Assembly: GCA_002345965.1 (NCBI GenBank)
Contig: DDTF01000039.1
Location: 112,559-139,498, forward strand
DNA from: Flammeovirgaceae bacterium UBA2371
GTDB lineage: Bacteria; Bacteroidota; Bacteroidia; Cytophagales; Cyclobacteriaceae
Length of the DNA: 26,940 nt
Direction of reading: 5' to 3'
Positions 1 to 9,041 of the stretch are shown in pieces (position 1 is the first letter of the stretch; every line of letters begins with the position of its first letter). The notes beneath the pieces were generated by a model, which was not told the DNA's origin, made no database searches, and saw nothing but the letters and a program-made list of their open reading frames with translations. The translations under genes and the position numbers were made by a program.

Positions 1-37
1 GGTCGTTCGGATTTATTAATTCTTTACTCTTTTCATC

Positions 38-3000
38 ATGCTAAATAGCATTATATCATTTTCTGTCAGAAATAAATTAATTATTGGCGTGCTCACCTTA
101 GCGCTAATTGGTTATGGAACATTTTCATTAACTCAGTTACCCATAGATGCCGTCCCGGATATTACCGATAATCAGGTACAGGTAATTACCTCTGTTCCGT
201 CATTGGGGGCAGCTGATATTGAGCGGCTAATTACATTCCCAATTGAGCAGGTAAACAGTAACATTCCTGGATTAATCGAGATCAGAAGCTTCTCTCGCTT
301 TGGACTGTCGCTTGTTACTATCGTATTCGATGAATCAACAGACGTATATTGGGCAAGGCAACAGGTATCAGAACGGCTGCAAACCGTCAAAGATGAATTA
401 CCCAAAGGAATGGGAGTGCCTGTACTTGCACCTGTCACAACAGGGCTTGGAGAAATCTACCAATACGTAGTAAGAGCTGCTCCTGGCTATGAGGAACGCT
501 ACGACATTACTGAGCTCCGTACCATTCAGGATTGGATAGTAAGGCGACAACTTCTGACTGTGCCTGGAGTAGCCGATGTAAGTAGTTTCGGTGGTAAGCT
601 CAAACAGTATGAAATTGCGGTAGATCCCAACAAATTAAAATCATTCGGCATTACCATCAACGATGTCTTTACAGCCTTAGAGAAAAACAATCAGAATACA
701 GGGGGTGCTTACATCGAAAAGCAAACAACAGTGTTGTACATCCGGAGTGAGGGGCTCATTGGAACCATGGAAGATATAAATGGTATTGCTATAAAAAGTG
801 ATGATAATGGAATCCCTCTTTTTATAAAAGATGTTGCCGAAGTTCAAATTGGTAGTGCTATCCGCTATGGTGCCATGACTTACAATGGAGAGGGCGAGGT
901 AGCTGGTGCTGTAGTGATGATGTTGAAAGGAGCCAACAGCAATGAGGTAATCAAGGATGTAAAAGAAAGAATTGCGCAGATCAGAAAAATACTACCCGAG
1001 GGAGTAGAAATTGAAGCCTTTCTCGACAGAACCAAAATGGTAAACAATGCTATCAGCACTGTAAAAACCAATTTAATGGAAGGGGCCCTCATCGTTGTGT
1101 TTGTGCTGGTATTGTTTCTTGGAAATTTGCGTGCCGGTATTCTTGTCGCCTCCGTTATTCCACTTTCAATGCTTTTTGCTGTGATCATGATGAACCAATT
1201 TGGTGTAAGTGGCAACCTGATGAGCTTAGGCGCACTTGATTTTGGTTTAATTGTCGATGGGGCGGTTATTATTGTTGAAGCTGTTATGCATCAGCTTGCA
1301 CTGGGTACGCGATACAGCTCTCTTAATTCCCTGAATCAAACAGAAATGGACAATGAAGTAAAGCTGTCGGCAGGAAAAATGATGAACAGTGCAGTGTTTG
1401 GTCAGATTATCATCCTCATTGTTTATCTCCCCATTTTGAGCTTGCAGGGTATAGAGGGAAAGATGTTTAAGCCCATGGCACAGACCGTTGCTTTTGCTTT
1501 GATTGGTGCGTTCATTCTTTCGCTCACATACATTCCTATGATGAGTTCTGTCATCTTAAGTAAGAAAGTCAAGCACAAGAAAAATATTTCAGATATAATA
1601 ATGGAAAAAATTGAAAGTGTCTATCAGCGACTTCTTAAAAAGGTCCTGAGCTTTCCTAAACTCGTTGTAGTTTCTGCTCTTTCTCTTTTTGCTATTGCAT
1701 TAATTGTGCTTTCCTCTCTTGGGGGTGAGTTCATCCCTGCTCTTGAAGAAGGTGATTTTGCTGTAGACACCCGTGTTTTAACTGGTAGCAATCTCAATGT
1801 TTCGATAGATGCCACCCTGAAAGGTGAGAAACTACTTCTTGAAAGATTTCCAGAAGTTATAAAGGTCATAGGTAAAACTGGTAGTGGTGAAGTGCCTACC
1901 GACCCAATGCCTATCGAAGCCAGCGATATGATGGTGATCCTTAAAAATAAGAGTGAATGGACATCGGCCACCACGTTTGATGAGCTCGCTGAAAAAATGA
2001 GTAAAGAACTGGAAGACATACCTGGCGTCACATTTGGATTTCAATATCCTGTACAAATGCGTTTTAACGAGCTAATGACAGGCGCTCGTCAAGATGTAGT
2101 TTGTAAAATATTTGGTGAAAATCTTGATACACTTGCCCACTACGCGCAAAAATTGGGAAACATCGCCAACACCGTAGAGGGAAGTGCCAACCTGTACGTT
2201 GAGGCAGTTGGTGGCATGCCGCAAATTGTAATTAATTACAATCGCGCAGCCATCGCGCAGTACAACTTAAATATCTCAGATATCAACCGAATTATTAATA
2301 CAGCTTTTGCTGGACAGAGCACAGGAATGGTTTACGAAAACGAAAGACGTTTTGATCTTGTGGTAAGAGTGGCCGGGCAACAAAGGCAAGGGTTGAGTGA
2401 TGTGCAAAATCTTTTGATTGCAACACCAACCGGAGACCAAATTCCATTATATCAATTAGCCAATGTTGAAATTAAAGAGGGGCCAAACCAAATACAGCGA
2501 GAAGACGCCAAGCGCAGAATCATTATTGGATTTAATGTGCGAGGCCGTGATGTGCAATCCATTGTAAATGAGTTGCAGCAAAAGGTAGAGAGTCAAATTA
2601 ATTTTCCGCCAGGCTATTATGTAACCTATGGAGGAGCTTTTGAAAATTTGAATGCCGCCAAACAACGCCTGAGCATCGCAGTTCCTGTTTCTCTCTTACT
2701 CATTTTCACCATGTTATATTTTGCTTTTAATTCAATAAAACATGGCTTGTTGATTTACTCCGCTATTCCGCTTTCGGCCATTGGAGGCATTTTTGCCCTC
2801 GCCTTGCGTGGAATGCCCTTTAGTATAAGTGCGGGTGTTGGCTTTATTGCATTGTTTGGTGTTGCTGTATTAAATGGAATAGTGTTAGTGGCAGAATTTA
2901 ACAGACTAAAATCTGGTGGAGACCTGGATTTAAAAAGTATTGTGATTACGGGAACCAAAATGCGCTTGCGCCCCGTACTTATGACAGCACTGGTTGCTTC

Positions 3001-4396
3001 TCTTGGATTTTTACCAATGGCACTCAGCAATGGTGCAGGAGCAGAAGTACAAAGGCCGCTGGCAACAGTGGTAATTGGTGGATTGCTAATTGCAACATTA
3101 CTAACACTGTTCGTGCTGCCTGTACTCTATATTCTTTTTGAAACAAAACTTGTCAGGAAAAAAAGAATTTCGCCCAGTATCACGCTGCTGTTATTTGGCC
3201 TTGCTTTTTTCTCAATACATACAGGCTACTCACAAACACCAATAAGCCTGGAGGCTGCCATAGACACCGCCTTGGTCAATAACCAATTATTAAAAAATGA
3301 AAAGGTAAGAGCTGAGTATCAAAAGCAGTTGATAAAATCAGGGGTCAACATTCCCCAAACAACTGTTATGGGTGAGTACGGGAAGATCAATAGCAGCTTC
3401 TCCGACAATCGATTTGTCATCAACCAAAACATTAATTTCCCCACTGTTTACTCCAATCAAAAATCTGTATTGAAAGAAGAGTGGAAAAGCAGTGTGCTTA
3501 ATGTTGCAGTAAAAGAGTCTGAGCTCAAGAAACAGGTTTCGCAAGCCTACTACATGCTGGCTTTTCTGCATCAAAAGAAAAAATTGCTTTTGGAAAACGA
3601 TAGCCTCTATGCAGAATTTCTTACTAAAGCCAAATTAAGATTTAAAGTTGGCGAAAGTAATATTCTTGAAAAGGCAACGGCTGAAACACAACGTGCACAA
3701 ATAGCACTTCAGCTGAATCAACTTAATGCGGATATGGATCTGCTACAAGCTCAATTCCAGCTTCTTTTGAATACCCCAACTGTACTTGTTCCTCTGGAAG
3801 ACGATTTTAAAATGAATCGGCCAGTGCTCATTGACACCACTGCTCCTGCGTTGGCGCATCCTGCCATTGAATGGCTTGAACAACAAAAATTAATCTCCAT
3901 TAAAAATACGAAGCTGGAGAAATCCAGATTGCTTCCAGATTTGTCATTTGCTTACAATAATATGACAATGAGGGGAACGGGTGCAGATAACATCCTATAC
4001 GATGGGTCTACTCGTTTTCAGTCAGGCCAGATAGGGATAGGAATACCACTATTCTATGGTTCTCAGAAAGCTAAAATCAATGCTTCTCAATCCTTGCAAC
4101 GACTTAGCGAAGCGAATTACAGATTTGGTATAAAACAATTTAACACAGAATACCAAGCTGCAATCAATCAGGTCATCAGTTTTTCAAAATCAGTCGACTA
4201 TTACGAACAGACCGGACTAAAAAATGCTTCGCTGATCAGTGATGTCGCGACCCAGCAATTTGCCAGTGGCGATATTAATTACATAGAGTGGGTGATGCTT
4301 ATCAATCAGGCCATTTCAATTAATAACGACTACTTGGGTGCGGTGAATCAACTCAACGAAAGTATCATCCAACTCAACTACTTCCTTAACAAATAG
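38..4396 (+). CDS. CzcA/CusA-family heavy-metal RND efflux pump fused to a TolC-like outer-membrane factor
   Basis: Inner-membrane proton-driven pump exporting metal cations from the periplasm, with its outer-membrane channel on the same chain. Residues 1 to about 1040 form a complete HME-RND pump: N-terminal TM helix, the family signature AVPDITDNQVQV near residue 40, and in TM4 the proton-relay motif DFGxxxDGAxxxxxxE (D401, D407, E414), matching CzcA. RFNEL at 675-679 has Glu where CusA has a copper-binding Met, so a divalent cation (Co, Zn, Cd, Ni) is more likely than Cu/Ag; this is inference. After the last RND helix (ends about 1035) comes a second signal-peptide-like hydrophobic stretch (about 1043-1066, ending YSQ), then an OMF/TolC domain of about 385 residues rich in coiled coil. 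Usual HME-RND pumps are about 1,040 residues; this fusion type recurs in Bacteroidota. The start is 37 bases into the window, so its promoter is outside. It forms an operon with the adaptor 10 bases downstream. Confidence 0.93.
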   Translation: MLNSIISFSVRNKLIIGVLTLALIGYGTFSLTQLPIDAVPDITDNQVQVITSVPSLGAADIERLITFPIEQVNSNIPGLIEIRSFSRFGLSLVTIVFDESTDVYWARQQVSERLQTVKDELPKGMGVPVLAPVTTGLGEIYQYVVRAAPGYEERYDITELRTIQDWIVRRQLLTVPGVADVSSFGGKLKQYEIAVDPNKLKSFGITINDVFTALEKNNQNTGGAYIEKQTTVLYIRSEGLIGTMEDINGIAIKSDDNGIPLFIKDVAEVQIGSAIRYGAMTYNGEGEVAGAVVMMLKGANSNEVIKDVKERIAQIRKILPEGVEIEAFLDRTKMVNNAISTVKTNLMEGALIVVFVLVLFLGNLRAGILVASVIPLSMLFAVIMMNQFGVSGNLMSLGALDFGLIVDGAVIIVEAVMHQLALGTRYSSLNSLNQTEMDNEVKLSAGKMMNSAVFGQIIILIVYLPILSLQGIEGKMFKPMAQTVAFALIGAFILSLTYIPMMSSVILSKKVKHKKNISDIIMEKIESVYQRLLKKVLSFPKLVVVSALSLFAIALIVLSSLGGEFIPALEEGDFAVDTRVLTGSNLNVSIDATLKGEKLLLERFPEVIKVIGKTGSGEVPTDPMPIEASDMMVILKNKSEWTSATTFDELAEKMSKELEDIPGVTFGFQYPVQMRFNELMTGARQDVVCKIFGENLDTLAHYAQKLGNIANTVEGSANLYVEAVGGMPQIVINYNRAAIAQYNLNISDINRIINTAFAGQSTGMVYENERRFDLVVRVAGQQRQGLSDVQNLLIATPTGDQIPLYQLANVEIKEGPNQIQREDAKRRIIIGFNVRGRDVQSIVNELQQKVESQINFPPGYYVTYGGAFENLNAAKQRLSIAVPVSLLLIFTMLYFAFNSIKHGLLIYSAIPLSAIGGIFALALRGMPFSISAGVGFIALFGVAVLNGIVLVAEFNRLKSGGDLDLKSIVITGTKMRLRPVLMTALVASLGFLPMALSNGAGAEVQRPLATVVIGGLLIATLLTLFVLPVLYILFETKLVRKKRISPSITLLLFGLAFFSIHTGYSQTPISLEAAIDTALVNNQLLKNEKVRAEYQKQLIKSGVNIPQTTVMGEYGKINSSFSDNRFVINQNINFPTVYSNQKSVLKEEWKSSVLNVAVKESELKKQVSQAYYMLAFLHQKKKLLLENDSLYAEFLTKAKLRFKVGESNILEKATAETQRAQIALQLNQLNADMDLLQAQFQLLLNTPTVLVPLEDDFKMNRPVLIDTTAPALAHPAIEWLEQQKLISIKNTKLEKSRLLPDLSFAYNNMTMRGTGADNILYDGSTRFQSGQIGIGIPLFYGSQKAKINASQSLQRLSEANYRFGIKQFNTEYQAAINQVISFSKSVDYYEQTGLKNASLISDVATQQFASGDINYIEWVMLINQAISINNDYLGAVNQLNESIIQLNYFLNK

Positions 4397-4406
4397 AACT
4401 AAAGAA

Positions 4407-5582
4407 ATGAAAAAGATAAAATTACCTCATCTCATAATTTCAAAACTCAAAGGCCTGATGGCTTTTGGTTTTGCCCTCAGTATTCTGTCAACGTTAAATT
4501 CATGTTCATCCAGTAACACAGATACTGGCGCTGGAGCACCTACCTTGGAAACTATCGTCACGCTTTCAGATGCCCAATTCAAGAATGCCAACTTGCAAAC
4601 GAGTAAGATCGAGCAAAGATCCATTTCGAGTGTGCTGAAAGTAAATGGTAGAATTGATGTGCCTCCACAAAATATTATTTCAATTAGTGCCCCTATGGGG
4701 GGTTATTTGAAATATACAAAGCTGATGCCTGGCATGCACCTCAATAAAGGTGAAGTGATTGCGGTGATGGAAGACCAACAGTACATTCAGTTACAGCAGG
4801 ATTATCTCAATGCAAAGACACAGTTGGATTTTATGACTAATGAATACCAGCGTCAAAAAGAACTCAATCAGAGTAAGGCCAGTAGTGACAAGGTTTTCCA
4901 ACAGACGGAAGCAGATTACAATACAACAAAAGTAAATGTAAAATCGCTGGCCGAAAGGCTGAAGCTTATTGGAGTGAACCCAGATAAACTGGATGAGAAT
5001 ACACTTTCAAAAAGCATCAATATCTATTCACCTATTGACGGCTACGTTTCAAAGGTCAATATCAATATTGGTAAGTATGCACAACCCAGCGAAGAATTGT
5101 TTGAATTGATTAATCCTACCGATATCCACTTGGCCTTAACCGTTTTTGAGAAGGACCTCAATAAACTTTTTATCGGGCAAAAGGTATTTGCTTATACCAA
5201 CAACCAGCCTGACAATAAACATGAATGTGAAATAATCCTTATTGGTAAAAATCTTTCAAAGGATAGAAGCACAGAGGTACATTCTCATTTCGAAGAATAT
5301 GATAAAAATTTGCTTCCTGGTATGTACATGAATGCTGAGATTGAAATAAAAAGTCAGAATGTTTACGCTCTTCCTGATGAAGCCGTGGTTCGCTATGAAA
5401 ATAAACTTTATGTCTTCACAAAGGAGGGCAATAATCAATTTGCCATACAGGAAGTAAAAACCGGGGATTCTGAAAATGGATATACAGAGATAATTTCAGG
5501 AGAGCAATTAGCCAACAAAGACATTGTAGTTGCAGGGGCTTATAATCTCTTAATGATGATGAAAAATAAAGCTGAAGATTAA
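4407..5582 (+). CDS. RND efflux periplasmic adaptor (CusB/CzcB-like) lipoprotein
   Basis: Membrane-fusion protein linking the RND pump to its outer-membrane channel. The N terminus has a hydrophobic stretch and a lipobox with Cys33 (LNSC), so it is probably a lipoprotein; the Ser/Thr/Gly-rich residues after it look like a linker. The order is typical of the family: barrel-sandwich half with APMGGYL near residue 95, a helical hairpin (about 130-190, QQDYLNAKTQLDF region), the second lipoyl half with YSPIDGYVSKV near 209, then the beta-barrel and membrane-proximal domains (FEKDL, LLPGMYMNAEI). No His-rich or Met-rich metal-binding extension is visible. It begins 10 bases after the pump gene and is clearly cotranscribed. 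It runs convergent to the MFS gene, with only 34 bases between the two stop codons. Confidence 0.92.
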   Translation: MKKIKLPHLIISKLKGLMAFGFALSILSTLNSCSSSNTDTGAGAPTLETIVTLSDAQFKNANLQTSKIEQRSISSVLKVNGRIDVPPQNIISISAPMGGYLKYTKLMPGMHLNKGEVIAVMEDQQYIQLQQDYLNAKTQLDFMTNEYQRQKELNQSKASSDKVFQQTEADYNTTKVNVKSLAERLKLIGVNPDKLDENTLSKSINIYSPIDGYVSKVNINIGKYAQPSEELFELINPTDIHLALTVFEKDLNKLFIGQKVFAYTNNQPDNKHECEIILIGKNLSKDRSTEVHSHFEEYDKNLLPGMYMNAEIEIKSQNVYALPDEAVVRYENKLYVFTKEGNNQFAIQEVKTGDSENGYTEIISGEQLANKDIVVAGAYNLLMMMKNKAED

Positions 5583-5616
5583 GTCATCAATAATTGTTTT
5601 GGTTTTTATTACCAAT

Positions 5617-6801
5617 TCAGGAAGGTGTAACTTTTCGCTTTAGCCCAGTGGCAAAATACATACACAAGATCATAAGACCAGCCCCCACTAAAAAGGGCGT
5701 GTGATAATTGACACTGTAAAGTATGCCACTAAAGCTCATGCCCGCAGCACGTGCCAATGAACCAAAGGATTGATTCACGCCAAGTGTTTGTCCTACTTCA
5801 CTGGGTGCAGCAAATTTTGAAATCAAGGAACTGATATTAGGTGTTAAACAACCGTTGGCCAATGCAATAAGTGCGAGCGCAATTAACTCGAGTGGAATGA
5901 AATAAAAGGACGCAACAAAAGGAAGAGCAGCCATACCCATCAACATGAGCACACTTCCAATCACAAGCAGTTTGTTTTCGCCAAATTGTTTTACGAGCCT
6001 ACCCACCAGCAGGCCTTGTACAATTGCGGTAACAATTCCGATGAATGTAAATACATAGCCGATTTTTGCGTCACTCAACTCACTTACTTCTTTCCACATC
6101 AGAGAACAGGAAATTTGCATGAGCATAAATGCCACCGTGAAAATGAAGTTGATTAAAAGCAATTCCCTGATATTCGGCTTTTTTAATTCCTTTATAATTC
6201 CCGTAACTACTTTGAAATTGAAGCGAACATTTTTTTTCTTTTCCTTAAGTGATTCAGGTAATAGGAAGTAAGCCAGAATAAAATTGACCATACACAAGCT
6301 AGCAGTGACATAACCCACCAGGTCTACGCTTCCTTCTGCTGATATACTCTTTAGATATCCTCCAATAGAAGGGCCAAAAATAAAACCTAAACCAAATGCT
6401 GCTCCAATTAATCCCATTGATTTAGCCCGTTCACTGGGGGAAGTAACATCCGCTATGTACGCCTGAGCAACAGAAATATTGGCCGACCCTATTCCCGACA
6501 GCATCCTGGATATAAAAATGATAATGATTGCGTGTGCGTTGGCAAATACAATATAGGCGACTGCTGTTACCAGCACACTGGAAAGTATGATTGGTCTTCG
6601 TCCATACCGATCGCTGAGCGTTCCCCAAAATGGAGAAAACATAAAGTTCATGACAGGATAGATCGCAGCGATCAAACCCACTTGAAAATCCTGCGCGCCA
6701 AGCTCCTTAATAAAGATAGGAAGGATGGGAATGATGATACCAAATCCCAGTAGATCAAGAAAAATTGTGATGAATAAAACAAAGATGGGGGACTTCTTCA
6801 C
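5617..6801 (-). CDS. MFS drug exporter, TetA-like (DHA1 family)
   Basis: Twelve-helix major facilitator exporting small hydrophobic compounds by proton antiport. The start of TM1 (LDLLGFGIIIPILP, 15-28) is typical of the TetA/Bcr type of drug:H+ antiporter, and the loop between TM2 and TM3 carries motif A (GTLSDRYGRRP, 60-70). At 394 residues it has normal family length. The start codon is GTG (6801-6799): an in-frame TAG lies just upstream, and the next Met would remove TM1. It begins 15 bases after the preceding minus-strand lipoprotein gene, so the two are probably one transcript. The substrate cannot be read from sequence. Tetracycline resistance is only the nearest named family and should not be assumed. 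Confidence 0.88.
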   Translation of the reverse strand: MKKSPIFVLFITIFLDLLGFGIIIPILPIFIKELGAQDFQVGLIAAIYPVMNFMFSPFWGTLSDRYGRRPIILSSVLVTAVAYIVFANAHAIIIIFISRMLSGIGSANISVAQAYIADVTSPSERAKSMGLIGAAFGLGFIFGPSIGGYLKSISAEGSVDLVGYVTASLCMVNFILAYFLLPESLKEKKKNVRFNFKVVTGIIKELKKPNIRELLLINFIFTVAFMLMQISCSLMWKEVSELSDAKIGYVFTFIGIVTAIVQGLLVGRLVKQFGENKLLVIGSVLMLMGMAALPFVASFYFIPLELIALALIALANGCLTPNISSLISKFAAPSEVGQTLGVNQSFGSLARAAGMSFSGILYSVNYHTPFLVGAGLMILCMYFATGLKRKVTPS

Positions 6802-6816
6802 AAATGCCTGCTGCTA

Positions 6817-7506
6817 TCAGTTCAAGTTTAGGCCAAGTATAAGGCCGTACCAAATTTTGTTTTGATGAATCCAAATACTTCTGTCGCGATCTGTGAGATA
6901 ATCCCATCCAACAGCAAGCCCTACATTAAGTCTGTTGATAGACCCTATCACTCCAACTCCTCGCGTCAACACCAATCCATTGTATTCGTCCATCGTTTGA
7001 TAACTGGTGGTCCAGGGTGCAATCACAGAGGAGCCTATTCCACCAAAAATTCCCCCGCTTACTCCCCAATGAAGAAATTCATCTTTTATCCCTGCCGGAG
7101 TATTTTTAAAATGTCTCCTGAACTTATCTACACGATATCCCAGAAATATCTCCCCATTAAAATTTGAATTTAACTGGCTGGGAAAGCCCGCAACACTTGG
7201 CCTCAATTTAAATGGAATGGTAACAATGTTGAGATGCAGATCCTTCATAATAAAGTATTGATCAACATGCTCTGCTATTTCTGGCAGCTCTTCTTTCAAT
7301 TCCGGACTGACGGGGTAGATGTCTACTCTATCATTTTCTATATCTGCATCCACATACACCTTTTGGTATTTATCCGGTCGCTGTCGATACCAATACTCAT
7401 CATCAATAAATTCATATCGCGCGGTTTCTTTCAATGCCGCACATGACATCAAGCTGCTTAAGGCCAGGATTGAAATACTTATTTTGATAATGCGATAATG
7501 AATCAT
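6817..7506 (-). CDS. Uncharacterised lipoprotein, probably outer-membrane associated
   Basis: I do not recognise the family. The ATG at 7506 gives 229 residues with a hydrophobic signal and a lipobox at SLMSC (Cys22). A longer version from a TTG at 7521 only adds five residues ahead of the signal and is less likely. The mature part begins with an acidic, Tyr-rich segment. The last third is Gly/aromatic-rich with alternating hydrophobic residues and ends in a beta-strand-like tail (IWYGLILGLNLN), as in small outer-membrane barrels or barrel-associated proteins. It precedes the MFS exporter by 15 bases in the same direction and lies divergent from the methyltransferase gene, 37 bases away. A role linked to the exporter is possible, but nothing in the sequence shows it. 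Confidence 0.72.
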   Translation of the reverse strand: MIHYRIIKISISILALSSLMSCAALKETARYEFIDDEYWYRQRPDKYQKVYVDADIENDRVDIYPVSPELKEELPEIAEHVDQYFIMKDLHLNIVTIPFKLRPSVAGFPSQLNSNFNGEIFLGYRVDKFRRHFKNTPAGIKDEFLHWGVSGGIFGGIGSSVIAPWTTSYQTMDEYNGLVLTRGVGVIGSINRLNVGLAVGWDYLTDRDRSIWIHQNKIWYGLILGLNLN

Positions 7507-7543
7507 ATTGCTAACACACAATTATACTATTTTTAAGTCATCT

Positions 7544-8746
7544 ATGGACCAATCCGTTGATTTCAATCGCCTGCTCGAAAAGGAAGTACAGCAATTTATT
7601 AAAGATCATGAAAAAGATGATGAATCGGTACTCGTTCTAAAAAACAAAGAGATTTTAGGTATTCCTGTTGCTACCATTGCGCAGCAAATCGTTGGAAGAC
7701 GAAAAGCAAAAACAAAATTGCCTTCACTCTACAGCACCCCAGCAATTGTATACCCTCCCAAACTAAATCTTGAGCAATGCTCATCTAAAGTCACGGCCCA
7801 ATTCAAGGCTGGTTTAATAAAGGGCAAACTAAGTGCCGACCTTACCGGTGGATTTGGTATAGACAGTCTTTACCTTGCCAAAAGTTTTACAAGGGTGATG
7901 CACATTGAACCCAATGCCGCTCTACTGCAAATCGTAAAACACAATCATGAGGCTTTAGGGACACACAACATCATCTACCATGAGTCCGATGCCGAATCAT
8001 TCTTGATTGCTACCCATGACCATTTCGATTTGATTTATATTGATCCCTCCCGAAGAAGCACTGGCAATAGAAAAGTTTTCAAATTTTCAGAGTGTAGCCC
8101 AAATGTGGTAGCGTTAATGCCTACACTTTTGGAGCGGTCCGATTTTGTTCTTATTAAAGCCTCGCCACTTATCGATATTCAACAGGCAATACGCGAGTTG
8201 GGATTTGTAAGCCAGGTGTATATTGTTGGCTATGACAATGAATGTAAAGAGGTACTGTTTATGGTCTCAAAACTGAAAGCTGAACCCATCATAAAAGCTA
8301 TTGACCTATCGGAGGATCAAACCGGGAACGAACCCTTTTCATTTACTTTATCAGAGGAGAACAAATCGGAAGTGTCATACTCCGAGCCGCTTTCATTTCT
8401 GTATGAGCCAACGGCTATGGTATTAAAAGCAGGGGCATTCAAATTGGTGGGTAAAAAATTTGGTCTTAAAAAGATAGCCCCCAACACGCACCTATATAGT
8501 TCCAATGAAATCGTTCCTGAGTTTCCCGGTCGGATTTTCAAGGTCGTGAACTTTCTTAAATCGGATTCAAAATCAGTGCGCGAATTTTTGCCCGATGGTT
8601 ATGCCAATATTATTTCACGTAATTACCCACTTACTCCATCACAGCTTAGAAAAAAACTCAAAACAATTGATGGCGGTCAAAAATTTGTGATTGGTTTCTC
8701 TGGAGTGAATAAAAAACACCTCGTGCTTGCCACCCGCGTCAAATGA
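7544..8746 (+). CDS. Class I SAM-dependent methyltransferase with C-terminal THUMP-like domain
   Basis: Predicted cytoplasmic methyltransferase of the type known in Bacteroidota (PG_1098-like). The SAM-binding loop is DLTGGFGIDS, starting at residue 99, and a motif IV-like DPSRR lies at 167-171. The C-terminal 150 or so residues match the ferredoxin-fold plus THUMP-like arrangement, which in related families binds RNA, so an rRNA or tRNA substrate is plausible but not shown. I chose the ATG at 7544 (MDQSVDF) over the one 12 codons upstream because the extra residues have no family character and the shorter start leaves room for a promoter. Its last 8 bases overlap the stop of the small convergent gene on the other strand. 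Confidence 0.82.
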   Translation: MDQSVDFNRLLEKEVQQFIKDHEKDDESVLVLKNKEILGIPVATIAQQIVGRRKAKTKLPSLYSTPAIVYPPKLNLEQCSSKVTAQFKAGLIKGKLSADLTGGFGIDSLYLAKSFTRVMHIEPNAALLQIVKHNHEALGTHNIIYHESDAESFLIATHDHFDLIYIDPSRRSTGNRKVFKFSECSPNVVALMPTLLERSDFVLIKASPLIDIQQAIRELGFVSQVYIVGYDNECKEVLFMVSKLKAEPIIKAIDLSEDQTGNEPFSFTLSEENKSEVSYSEPLSFLYEPTAMVLKAGAFKLVGKKFGLKKIAPNTHLYSSNEIVPEFPGRIFKVVNFLKSDSKSVREFLPDGYANIISRNYPLTPSQLRKKLKTIDGGQKFVIGFSGVNKKHLVLATRVK

Positions 8747-8930
8747 AATACCCAATCGCCAAATAGGCTAAAAAAAATATCAAGGTAAGCGAGCCATATA
8801 CCTGAAGAATTTTTTTCCTGTTCTGAACATCTTCCCACCAAAGCAACCACCATGGTTTGAACAGGCCAATCAATAGGGAGATCAAACTTGCGCCACTGAG
8901 GAGCAAACAAAACAAGCGGATGGACTGCAT
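8739..8930 (-). CDS. Small two-helix membrane protein, unknown function
   Basis: A 63-residue protein with two hydrophobic helices (about 5-24 and 44-62) separated by a Trp-rich, charged loop (KPWWLLWWEDVQNRKK). The ATG at 8930 is preferred to the TTG one codon upstream. The loop motif resembles short uncharacterised membrane proteins that I recall from other Bacteroidota, so I treat it as a real gene. That rests on memory, not on a search. It is convergent with the methyltransferase gene, overlapping by 8 bases, and divergent from mfd. Confidence 0.6.
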   Translation of the reverse strand: MQSIRLFCLLLSGASLISLLIGLFKPWWLLWWEDVQNRKKILQVYGSLTLIFFLAYLAIGYFI

Positions 8931-8992
8931 CAATCAAAATTCAATATTTAAAGTATAAAATTCAAAAAGAGATATAAGTTACAAGGCAACTG

Positions 8993-9022
8993 TTGCCACA
9001 AGCCTACAATTCTTTACCTTTG
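8993..9022 (+). promoter_or_regulatory. Bacteroidota-type promoter of mfd
   Basis: TTG at 8993-8995, 19 bases, then TACCTTTG at 9015-9022, which matches the -7 consensus TAnnTTTG exactly. The expected transcription start, about 5-7 bases on, leaves a leader of roughly 15 bases before the TTG start of mfd. Confidence 0.65.
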
Positions 9023-9041
9023 CCCTCCTGATTTTGAGGGC

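Noticed and set aside
880..1215. 111-codon minus-strand ORF inside the RND pump gene
   Set aside because: Complement of the pump's TM2-TM4 coding sequence; hydrophobic character is a by-product of the membrane codons.
38..4396. Pump-channel fusion as a missed stop or sequencing error joining two genes
   Set aside because: The linker is in frame with sensible codons throughout, and the same fusion length is familiar from other Bacteroidota, so a true fusion is more likely.
5588..5616. TTGGT / ACCAA hairpin between the convergent adaptor and MFS genes
   Set aside because: Only 5 base pairs with an AT-rich loop and no clear T run after it on either strand, so not called a terminator.
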